This document shows, one piece after another, positions 1 to 4,548 of a stretch of DNA of 5,048 nt. The translations under genes and the position numbers were made by a program. The number at the start of each line of letters is the position of its first letter. The stretch's first letter is position 1. The DNA is from JARRJY01 sp050116415 (GTDB lineage: Bacteria; Pseudomonadota; Gammaproteobacteria; UBA6429; Thiohalophilaceae). Under the pieces are notes generated by a model that saw only the letters and a program-made list of their open reading frames with translations, ran no database searches and had not been told where the DNA came from. The stretch spans positions 1-5,048 of the forward strand of contig JASFOS010000158.1 in assembly GCA_050116415.1 (NCBI GenBank), in the 5' to 3' direction.

Positions 1-375
1 TTCCAGCGCGCGTTTATGGGTACGGAGCAAGTATACGCGTGGCGCCATGTTGTCCTTGTAGGCTTCCAGCCAGCGTGCCGCGCACAGGCACCAGCTGTCT
101 CCGGGCTTTACCCCTTCAAACCCGAACTCGGGAACCGGTGTTGACAAGTCATTACCCTTGAAACGGGAATATTCAAGAAAGGCCTGGTTTGCTTCCACAC
201 ACACCGTGTGTGAGCCCAGGTCATCATCGCAGGTATTACATTTACCATCACGAAAAAAACCGGTTATCGGATCTTCGCCACAAGTAGTCAGTGGCTCACC
301 CAGTACGTTGAGGGAATCATGCATTTCCATATCAATATGCCCATCAATGCTAAAAGAGTTTTCATTATATCTCAT
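1..375 (-). CDS. DUF2237 family protein, N-terminal part (truncated at left edge)
   Basis: A 125-codon minus-strand reading frame is open to the window edge, so the C-terminus is missing. I recognise the DUF2237 family from the run NVLGEPL at residues 23-29, then DPITGFFRDGKCNTC (35-49), GSHTVC (54-59), FLEYSRFKGNDLSTP (66-80), and the GxxPGDSWCLCAARWLEAY block near 90-106. The family is small, soluble, rich in conserved Cys and of unknown biochemical function, so no role is assigned. The start is uncertain. ATG at 375 is the most upstream ATG in frame, but its ribosome site is poor. A second ATG at 330 (residue 16, followed by ATG at 324) fits the usual short lead before NVLG. A perfect TATAAT lies between the two starts. 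It faces away from the DMT permease gene and the two are divergent. Family call is confident; start choice is not. Confidence 0.87.
   Translation of the reverse strand, partial: MRYNENSFSIDGHIDMEMHDSLNVLGEPLTTCGEDPITGFFRDGKCNTCDDDLGSHTVCVEANQAFLEYSRFKGNDLSTPVPEFGFEGVKPGDSWCLCAARWLEAYKDNMAPRVYLLRTHKRALE
364..369 (-). promoter_or_regulatory. Candidate -10 box for the DUF2237 gene
   Basis: Read on the minus strand this is a perfect TATAAT, with GTAACA (4 of 6 to consensus) 17 bases upstream. It falls within codons 3-4 of the longest reading frame. If used, transcription would begin near 357 and the first usable start would be the ATG at 330. A hexamer match alone is weak evidence. Confidence 0.3.
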
Positions 376-408
376 GGCAGCCCATATGTTACAAATGTCT
401 TTTAACCG

Positions 409-447
409 TTGCCTGTCGGATGTGGCATTTCATTGCCAAGCAGGCAA
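409..447. repeat. Inverted repeat in the DUF2237/DMT divergent intergenic region
   Basis: TTGCCTG at 409-415 is the exact reverse complement of CAGGCAA at 441-447, with 25 bases between. A second, shorter pair lies within the same stretch: TTGCC at 433-437 and GGCAA at 443-447. It sits between two divergent genes, where a shared operator would be expected, but a 7-base arm at this spacing can easily occur by chance. Confidence 0.25.
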
Positions 448-473
448 AAACCACAAATGCACACGTTTTTCAC

Positions 474-479
474 TATACT
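474..479 (+). promoter_or_regulatory. Candidate -10 box for the DMT permease gene
   Basis: TATACT matches the sigma-70 -10 consensus at 5 of 6 positions and ends 8 bases before the ATG at 488. No good -35 hexamer is visible 16-18 bases upstream. If functional, transcription would start at or within a base or two of the start codon, giving an essentially leaderless message, which would agree with the missing ribosome binding site. Confidence 0.28.
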
Positions 480-487
480 TGTCAATC

Positions 488-1324
488 ATGCATATTGCTA
501 TTTTTACAATACTGGCCCTGATCGCGTTTGCCGGTAATTCTATCCTCGGGCGCATGGCCCTGGGTCAACAGACTATCGACCCTGCCAGTTTTACAACGGT
601 TCGACTACTGTCCGGCGCGCTCAGTTTATGGCTGATTATCTCGTTACGTAACAGGCAGCTATTTACCCATAGACCGGACTGGCTTTCCAGCAGTTTCCTG
701 TTTGCCTACGCGATTTGCTTTTCCTTTGCCTACCTGTCACTGGACACCGGGACCGGCGCGTTGATCCTGTTTGGCATGGTTCAGGTGACCATGATTGCGT
801 TTGGTTTGTTCAAGGGAGATCGCCCGCATTGGCTGGCATGGTGTGGCATCTTAATTGCCAGTAGTGGGCTGGGTTACCTGGTGTGGCCTGGTGTCACTGC
901 GCCCTCGGTATTAGGTGCCTCGCTGATGGCTATTTCCGGGCTGGCCTGGGGTTGCTATTCATTAAAAGGCAAATCCAGTTCCAGGCCACTGATCGCGACG
1001 GCCAGTAACTTTATTTACACCGTGCCAATCACGTTGATGGCGAGCTTGTTGTTTATTGACGATCATTTCATTTCCAGGACGGGTCTAGTACTGGCTATCC
1101 TGTCTGGCGCGGTGACCTCGGGGGTTGGCTACGCCATCTGGTATCGAGTCCTGCCAGGCCTGACGGCCACGCGTGCTGCCAGCCTCCAGCTTAGCGTGCC
1201 AGTGATTGCCACCCTGGGTGGCATCCTGTTTATGGATGAACGACTAACCCTGCGCCTGCTGATTGCCAGCGTGATGATCCTGGGAGGTATCGCGCTGGTA
1301 ATCTTTAACAAGGAAAAGCAATAG
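488..1324 (+). CDS. EamA/DMT superfamily permease
   Basis: The 278-residue protein is almost entirely hydrophobic, with about ten membrane spans and two EamA-type halves, the usual layout and size for drug/metabolite transporters. The first helix carries AFAGNSILGRMAL (13-25), typical of the first repeat. The second half contains GVGYAIWYRVLPGLTATRA (212-230), then a helix of the form QLSVPVIATLGGILFMDE (234-251), a classic second-EamA signature. It acts in the inner membrane; the substrate cannot be told, as members move amino acids, metabolites or drugs. The frame is open back to 158, but that extension overlaps the DUF2237 gene on the other strand and is not hydrophobic, so I chose ATG 488, where the first helix begins. 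No clear ribosome binding site precedes it. The C-terminus is charged (NKEKQ) and ends one base from the stop of the convergent MFS gene. Confidence 0.88.
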   Translation: MHIAIFTILALIAFAGNSILGRMALGQQTIDPASFTTVRLLSGALSLWLIISLRNRQLFTHRPDWLSSSFLFAYAICFSFAYLSLDTGTGALILFGMVQVTMIAFGLFKGDRPHWLAWCGILIASSGLGYLVWPGVTAPSVLGASLMAISGLAWGCYSLKGKSSSRPLIATASNFIYTVPITLMASLLFIDDHFISRTGLVLAILSGAVTSGVGYAIWYRVLPGLTATRAASLQLSVPVIATLGGILFMDERLTLRLLIASVMILGGIALVIFNKEKQ

Positions 1325-1333
1325 CCTATTGCT
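1317..1333. repeat. Palindrome spanning the two convergent stop codons
   Basis: AGCAATAG (1317-1324) and CTATTGCT (1326-1333) are exact inverted copies around the single base 1325. The two TAG stops of the permease genes form the inner part, and both genes end in the codons CAA TAG. It is AT-rich and lacks a T-tract, so it is a poor candidate for an intrinsic terminator; part of the symmetry simply comes from two identical gene ends meeting. Confidence 0.4.
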
Positions 1334-2570
1334 CAATACCGCAACTGGTATCTTGCAGGTGCTGGCTAGCCGGGTTGAGGTCCTGACCTTTGTTCAGCCT
1401 GTAGAGCCAGGCCAGGCTCAGCAGAATTATCCCGATAGCGGGTAGCGCGCCGTAATTGACAAAACGCCAGCCCACATGGTGTTGCAGGATACCGGCGGAC
1501 AGCGAGGCACTGGCGACCATCGAAAATACGATGAAGTCATTCAAGGCCTGTGCCTTGAAACGTTCAGGTGGCGTGTAGGTTTCGGTCAACAGGGTGGTGG
1601 CGCCGATAAACAGGAAGTTCCAGCTAATGCCAAGCAACAGCAATGCCAGCCAGAAATGCCAGACACTGGTACCCACCAGGTTGATGACGACACAGGCAAC
1701 ACCGAACAAGGCACCAGCTGACATGATGCGTAACAGGCCAAAGCGATGAATCAGGTGGCCGGTAAAGAATGAAGGCACAAACATGCCCAGGACATGCCAC
1801 TGGATCACGAACGCGGTATCGGAATACACGTGATGATGGTGCTGCATGGCCAGCGGCGTGGCGGTCATGATTAAAGACATGATGGCGTACCCCAGCATGC
1901 CACAAATTACCGCGATGACAAAACGCGGCTGGCGCGCAATGTCAGATAGCGGCCGACCGCTAGCGTGTTGTACGGAGCGTTCATCTTTGACTTGTTGCGG
2001 AAGTTTTAGCAACGAAAGAAGAATAAACGAAAAAACATGTAACACGATAATCGAAGCGTAACTGCCGGCAAACGCGGCATCGCTGATCACGTCGCGGGTA
2101 AGGTTGGCCAGGTTCGGTCCGATGACGGCGGCCAGCACACCACCGGCCAGTACATAGGAGATGGCGCGACTTTTATGTTGCTGCTCGACATTATCCGCTG
2201 CAGTAAAACGATAGTAGTTGGCAAAACCGGAATAGACTCCCAGCAGTACACAACCCAGGATAAACAGCACAAACTGTTGATGCACAATCGCGTAACTGGC
2301 AAGTGAAGCACCACACATCGCAATCAGTACACCCACCATGAAAGCAGCCTTGCGACCAAGTCTGGCCATCAGCATGGCCGCGGGGATACTGGTCAACATG
2401 GTGGCCAGCAATTGCGCGGCAAACGGCAGGCTGGCAAGGCTCTTGTCATCACTCAGGGCAAAACCGACCAGCGCCGTCGTGGCGACAATCAATGATGTGC
2501 CGCTCATGAACAGGGCCTGGCACAATGCCAGCAACGGCACGTTACGTTTAAAACTGCTATCCAGTGACAT
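1326..2570 (-). CDS. Major facilitator superfamily (MFS) transporter, 12 helices
   Basis: This 414-residue inner-membrane protein has about twelve hydrophobic spans, in two blocks of six split by a polar loop near 191-215, as expected for an MFS permease. The loop between helices 2 and 3 carries a motif-A-like ARLGRKAAF (69-77); its second-half counterpart is GHLIHRFGLLR (271-281). Other marked stretches are NYYRFTAAD (118-126), SRAISYVLAGGVLAAVIGPNLA (134-155) and FVIQWHVLGMFVPSFFTG (254-271), with four histidines at 244-247. The middle block resembles a proteobacterial MFS group that I associate, without certainty, with RfnT-like riboflavin transporters; the substrate is unproven. An AGG about nine bases before the ATG could serve as ribosome site. 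It lies 98 bases downstream of the merB-like gene on the same strand and has its own candidate promoter, so it may be in that operon or independent. Confidence 0.88.
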   Translation of the reverse strand: MSLDSSFKRNVPLLALCQALFMSGTSLIVATTALVGFALSDDKSLASLPFAAQLLATMLTSIPAAMLMARLGRKAAFMVGVLIAMCGASLASYAIVHQQFVLFILGCVLLGVYSGFANYYRFTAADNVEQQHKSRAISYVLAGGVLAAVIGPNLANLTRDVISDAAFAGSYASIIVLHVFSFILLSLLKLPQQVKDERSVQHASGRPLSDIARQPRFVIAVICGMLGYAIMSLIMTATPLAMQHHHHVYSDTAFVIQWHVLGMFVPSFFTGHLIHRFGLLRIMSAGALFGVACVVINLVGTSVWHFWLALLLLGISWNFLFIGATTLLTETYTPPERFKAQALNDFIVFSMVASASLSAGILQHHVGWRFVNYGALPAIGIILLSLAWLYRLNKGQDLNPASQHLQDTSCGIEQ

Positions 2571-2603
2571 GAAATAAAACCTGGTGAGGAAATCGTCGTG
2601 TGT

Positions 2604-2633
2604 AGTTTACGTGTTGGATGTGGTCAGTGTAAA
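2604..2633 (-). promoter_or_regulatory. Candidate sigma-70 promoter for the MFS gene
   Basis: On the minus strand TTTACA (2628-2633, 5 of 6 to the -35 consensus) is followed after 18 bases by TAAACT (2604-2609, 4 of 6 to the -10). Transcription would start near 2597, leaving a leader of about 26 bases before the ATG at 2570, a sensible distance. Judged by eye only. Confidence 0.35.
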
Positions 2634-2634
2634 C
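2605..2634. repeat. Inverted repeat overlapping the MFS promoter boxes
   Basis: GTTTAC (2605-2610) and GTAAAC (2629-2634) are exact inverted copies separated by 18 bases. The two arms nearly coincide with the candidate -10 and -35 boxes. It could be an operator, or an accident of the two box sequences resembling each other in opposite orientation. Confidence 0.25.
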
Positions 2635-2668
2635 GCCGCTTAATGGCCCAGTGAAATGAATAACACTA

Positions 2669-3319
2669 TCAGCAAAGTAGGGGGGTAAAGAAACCGTCGG
2701 CGAAAGCAATGGCCTCGTCAAGGTTGAAGATTTCACGCGCGGCCGAATTTTCACTGGCCCATTGTTCGGCAATTTTTTTATTGACCAGGAAAAGCATCCC
2801 GGTACATAAACTGTCAGCGCAACTTATGGAACTGTTGGCAGCTTGCCAGTTTATACCCACATGAACCTCGCCGCACATCCCGGGATTGGACACCTGCTTG
2901 TTATGCATGTCTATCCTGATGGCCTGCCCGGTTACCGCGCATAGCGAATGTATACGCGCCTCGCTTTTAAACATGATGGCGGGGGCCAGTGCATCCAGCG
3001 CACACATGGCGTATAACTGCTGGTCGTTGATGAAAACCCGGTGTACGCGTGGCTCCATGGTAAACGGGTAACAGCCGACGATTTCATTATGCTGGTTCAG
3101 GGTTATGAAAGCTTTGTCCGCCAGGAACTGCACGATGTGGTCGGCGTTGGCATAACTGGCTCTAAGCTCATGGCGGTGAGGGGCACGGCCTCGCGCGATG
3201 AAGTGACGCAGTATTGACTGGTAGCACTGTTTTTGCTCGCTATCCAGCAAGGCAAAATGCGTATGCAGGGGCAGCACCTGGTTGAGTTTATCGATAGCGT
3301 GTTGAATTTTTGTTGTCAT
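2669..3319 (-). CDS. merB: MerB-like organomercurial (alkylmercury) lyase homologue
   Basis: The 216-residue protein matches MerB in length and layout. The N-terminal part (about 1-80) resembles the helical winged-helix segment of MerB; a lyase core follows. QLYAMCALDAL (101-111) aligns by eye with YAWCALDTL of plasmid R831b MerB, so Cys106 and Asp109 correspond to catalytic Cys96 and Asp99. SLCAVTG (125-131) places Cys127 at structural Cys117, and DSLCTGMLFL (169-178) places Cys172 at catalytic Cys159. WASEN (187-191) and the final DEAIAFADGFF block also match. Known MerB cleaves carbon-mercury bonds in the cytoplasm, releasing Hg(II), normally for MerA; no merA, merR or transport gene is visible here. 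Extra cysteines occur at 32, 83, 149, 167 and the very last residue, 216. The stop is a TGA followed at once by TAG. The start lies 2 bases past the ykgJ-like stop, with GAG eight bases upstream as a modest ribosome site. Family call is strong; the true substrate is not proven. Confidence 0.88.
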   Translation of the reverse strand: MTTKIQHAIDKLNQVLPLHTHFALLDSEQKQCYQSILRHFIARGRAPHRHELRASYANADHIVQFLADKAFITLNQHNEIVGCYPFTMEPRVHRVFINDQQLYAMCALDALAPAIMFKSEARIHSLCAVTGQAIRIDMHNKQVSNPGMCGEVHVGINWQAANSSISCADSLCTGMLFLVNKKIAEQWASENSAAREIFNLDEAIAFADGFFTPLLC

Positions 3320-3321
3320 AG

Positions 3322-3786
3322 TCAGTTCTCAAGGCCGGGAAAGGCGCCAGCCAGTTCCGGGGGAACCCCGTCAGGCCAGACATTTTTATCATCACGGCAA
3401 TCATACCGTCGGCAACGCAGAGGCCGGTTTTGCCACACCAGGCAGGCATAGGTTTCCCGATCCATGTGGGGACAGTATCCATCTTCATCACGGGCAATGA
3501 AAAAGGGACGCTGCTTGTTGTATGCAATATCGCCCACGTCAACCTCATCCTTGGTGAGGGCGAAAATCATGGTACAGCATTTTGCCCTGCAGTGGGAAAC
3601 GCAACGTGCACAATCCACCTCGGCATCGGGTACATCGTCGTCTTCATCACCGTAGATGGCGGCCATACCCATGTCGATCATTTTTTCCATAATGGCTAAC
3701 AGCCTGTCACGCTGAGTCGGCTCTATGGCATTCCATTCAGGATCGTCGGCAAATTCTTTATCCCAGTTGATATCGTCGTCACGCAT
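3322..3786 (-). CDS. YkgJ-type CxxCxxCC cysteine-cluster protein
   Basis: The 154-residue soluble protein has an acidic N-terminus (residues 1-58, many Asp and Glu) and then a cysteine-rich core: Cys59, 62, 66, 70 and 71 in the arrangement CxxCxxxCxxxCC, followed by Cys105 (GYCPHM), Cys115 (YACLVW), Cys125 (RPLRCRRY) and Cys130. The block FFIARDEDGYCPHMDRETY near 95-113 and the NRPLRCR turn (120-126) are typical of the YkgJ / UPF0153 family, Pfam CxxCxxCC, proposed to chelate zinc or iron. No enzymatic activity is established for it. No signal peptide is seen, so it is probably cytoplasmic. It is first in a pair with the merB-like gene, 2 bases apart, so the two are likely translated from one message. 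GGAA about ten bases before the ATG is a weak ribosome site. Coupling with a lyase that uses thiols suggests a metal-binding or thiol-related role, which is inference. Confidence 0.88.
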   Translation of the reverse strand: MRDDDINWDKEFADDPEWNAIEPTQRDRLLAIMEKMIDMGMAAIYGDEDDDVPDAEVDCARCVSHCRAKCCTMIFALTKDEVDVGDIAYNKQRPFFIARDEDGYCPHMDRETYACLVWQNRPLRCRRYDCRDDKNVWPDGVPPELAGAFPGLEN

Positions 3787-3823
3787 TGGCTGATTTCCGG
3801 CAGGTTTTCAGAGATTGGCCAGC

Positions 3824-3905
3824 TAACTGCTAGGCAGGATTCTAACTTCCATCGCTTGGTCTGTACATGGCCATGTCCTAAGCGAGTTGTAAAAACAAGC
3901 AGTTA
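3824..3905. repeat. Nested inverted repeats / potential long imperfect hairpin
   Basis: From the outside in: TAACTGCT (3824-3831) with AGCAGTTA (3898-3905); AACT (3844-3847) with AGTT (3885-3888); CGCTT (3853-3857) with AAGCG (3880-3884); and a perfect 12-base palindrome ACATGGCCATGT (3865-3876) at the centre. The arms are in compatible order, so the whole 82 bases could fold as one interrupted stem. Each arm alone could be chance; the nesting is what stands out. Confidence 0.45.
3839..3867 (-). promoter_or_regulatory. Candidate promoter for the ykgJ/merB-like operon
   Basis: On the minus strand TGTACA (3862-3867, 4 of 6) is followed after 17 bases by TAGAAT (3839-3844, 5 of 6). Transcription would start near 3832, about 46 bases before the ATG at 3786. 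The central palindrome at 3865-3876 overlaps the -35 hexamer, where a repressor or activator could act. Confidence 0.3.
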
Positions 3906-3917
3906 CCAGGTTATAGT
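3887..3917 (+). promoter_or_regulatory. Candidate promoter for the cytochrome c gene
   Basis: TTGTAA (3887-3892, 4 of 6) and TATAGT (3912-3917, 5 of 6) are 19 bases apart, longer than the usual 17. MerR-family promoters have such 19-base spacers, but I see no convincing dyad within this one. A second -10-like string, TATATA at 3953-3958, lies nearer the gene without a good -35. Low certainty. Confidence 0.22.
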
Positions 3918-3980
3918 CATGCTGTGGGTGCGTGTTTTCAGAAATGGACTACTATATATCGAGTACAAGGGAATTGAATC

Positions 3981-3987
3981 AAAAGGA
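3981..3987 (+). promoter_or_regulatory. Ribosome binding site of the cytochrome c gene
   Basis: AAAAGGA ends 7 bases before the ATG at 3995, a good Shine-Dalgarno match at ideal spacing. It settles the start at 3995 rather than the in-frame ATG at 3932, which would put 21 polar residues before the signal peptide. Confidence 0.75.
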
Positions 3988-3994
3988 CAAGCCA

Positions 3995-4507
3995 ATGAAA
4001 AACAGAATTTCTACTTTCCTCATCCTGGTGCTTGCCAGCGGAATCATCGTCCTGCCAAACATGGCGAATGCCGACGAAGGGCTGAGCAGGGTTAACCTGG
4101 TGGAACGCGGCCGTTATCTTGTCAAGGTATCAGGCTGCAATGACTGTCATACCGCAGGCTATATCATGGGTAATGGCCAGGTACCGGTCAAAGAATGGCT
4201 CAAGGGCGATGTGTTCGGTTGGAATGGACCATGGGGGACCACCTATGGTTCGAACCTGCGCTTATTCATGAAGGATATGAGCGAAGCCCAGTGGGTCAAG
4301 GCCGCCAGGACATTACGTCGCCGTCCACCGATGCCATGGTTTAATCTAAATGCCATGAGTGAGCAGGATCTGCGCGCCATTTATTATTTCACCAAATCTC
4401 TGGGAGCAGCGGGTGAACCGGCACCGGATTACGTGCCGGTAGGGCAACAACCCAGTCCTCCCTTTGCCGTGTTCCCGGCACCACCGGAAAAAACGGCCAA
4501 GAAATAA
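3995..4507 (+). CDS. Periplasmic monoheme c-type cytochrome
   Basis: The 170-residue precursor starts with a signal peptide: MKNR, a hydrophobic core (residues 5-20), then ANA with cleavage expected after residue 26. One heme-binding motif, CNDCH (48-52), follows RGRYLVKVSGC, so heme is attached through Cys48 and Cys51 with His52 as ligand. The likely distal ligand is Met113 in RPPMPWF (110-116), the place where class I cytochromes of the dehydrogenase-partner type carry it. WGTTYGSNL (80-88) and MSEQDLRAIYYFTKSL (121-136) also fit that group. The C-terminal tail (137-170) is rich in Pro and ends in KTAKK. It should shuttle electrons in the periplasm, but no oxidoreductase or oxidase gene is beside it, so its partner is unknown. 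A good ribosome site precedes it and a strong terminator follows, so it appears to be a single-gene transcript. Confidence 0.92.
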   Translation: MKNRISTFLILVLASGIIVLPNMANADEGLSRVNLVERGRYLVKVSGCNDCHTAGYIMGNGQVPVKEWLKGDVFGWNGPWGTTYGSNLRLFMKDMSEAQWVKAARTLRRRPPMPWFNLNAMSEQDLRAIYYFTKSLGAAGEPAPDYVPVGQQPSPPFAVFPAPPEKTAKK

Positions 4508-4510
4508 AAC

Positions 4511-4537
4511 AAGACCCGCGTTAGCGGGTCTTTTATT
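4511..4537. terminator. Bidirectional rho-independent terminator
   Basis: A perfect 9-base stem, AAGACCCGC (4511-4519) with GCGGGTCTT (4524-4532), closes a GTTA loop. On the plus strand the stem runs into TTTTATT; on the minus strand it is followed by a T-rich TGTTTTATTT stretch. It begins 3 bases after the cytochrome stop and also ends the convergent gene on the right. Confidence 0.93.
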
Positions 4538-4548
4538 GTCGCCGGTGA

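Larger units (their letters stand above)
3787..3994. other. 208-base divergent intergenic region
   Basis: This non-coding stretch lies between the start of the ykgJ/merB-like pair (minus) and the cytochrome c gene (plus). It should hold the promoters of both. It also contains three nested inverted repeats (3824-3905), listed separately. Short frames here begin without good ribosome sites and overlap these elements, so I see no extra gene. Confidence 0.7.

Noticed and set aside
158..487. N-terminal extension of the DMT permease back to an upstream ATG
   Set aside because: The 110 extra residues are polar and lie mostly opposite the DUF2237 gene, which shows strong family motifs. The membrane protein clearly begins at 488.
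1476..2577. Several frames of 70-93 residues within the MFS gene on both strands
   Set aside because: All overlap the 414-residue membrane protein, which has clear MFS motifs; they show no signals of their own.
2666..2671. TGA at the end of the merB-like gene as a selenocysteine codon
   Set aside because: Selenoprotein relatives of MerB came to mind, but the TGA is followed at once by TAG, the protein already has full MerB length, and the catalytic positions are encoded by ordinary Cys codons.
34..3059. Near-identical 16-base strings at 34-49 and 3044-3059 (TACGCGTGGCNCCATG)
   Set aside because: Both lie in coding sequence, in the same codon register, and encode M-x-P-R-V in unrelated proteins; a chance match rather than a dispersed repeat.
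3288..3699. Frames overlapping the ykgJ-like gene, on both strands
   Set aside because: The CxxCxxCC frame has family motifs along its whole length; the others are out-of-frame shadows.
3851..3890. Central palindrome as an intrinsic terminator
   Set aside because: There is no T-tract after it on either strand, and it lies upstream of both flanking genes.
3824..3905. Nested inverted repeats as a small transposable element (MITE)
   Set aside because: No flanking target-site duplication and no second copy in the window.
3932..3994. Longer cytochrome c starting at the ATG at 3932
   Set aside because: It would put 21 polar residues before a normal signal peptide, whereas the ATG at 3995 has a strong ribosome site 7 bases upstream.
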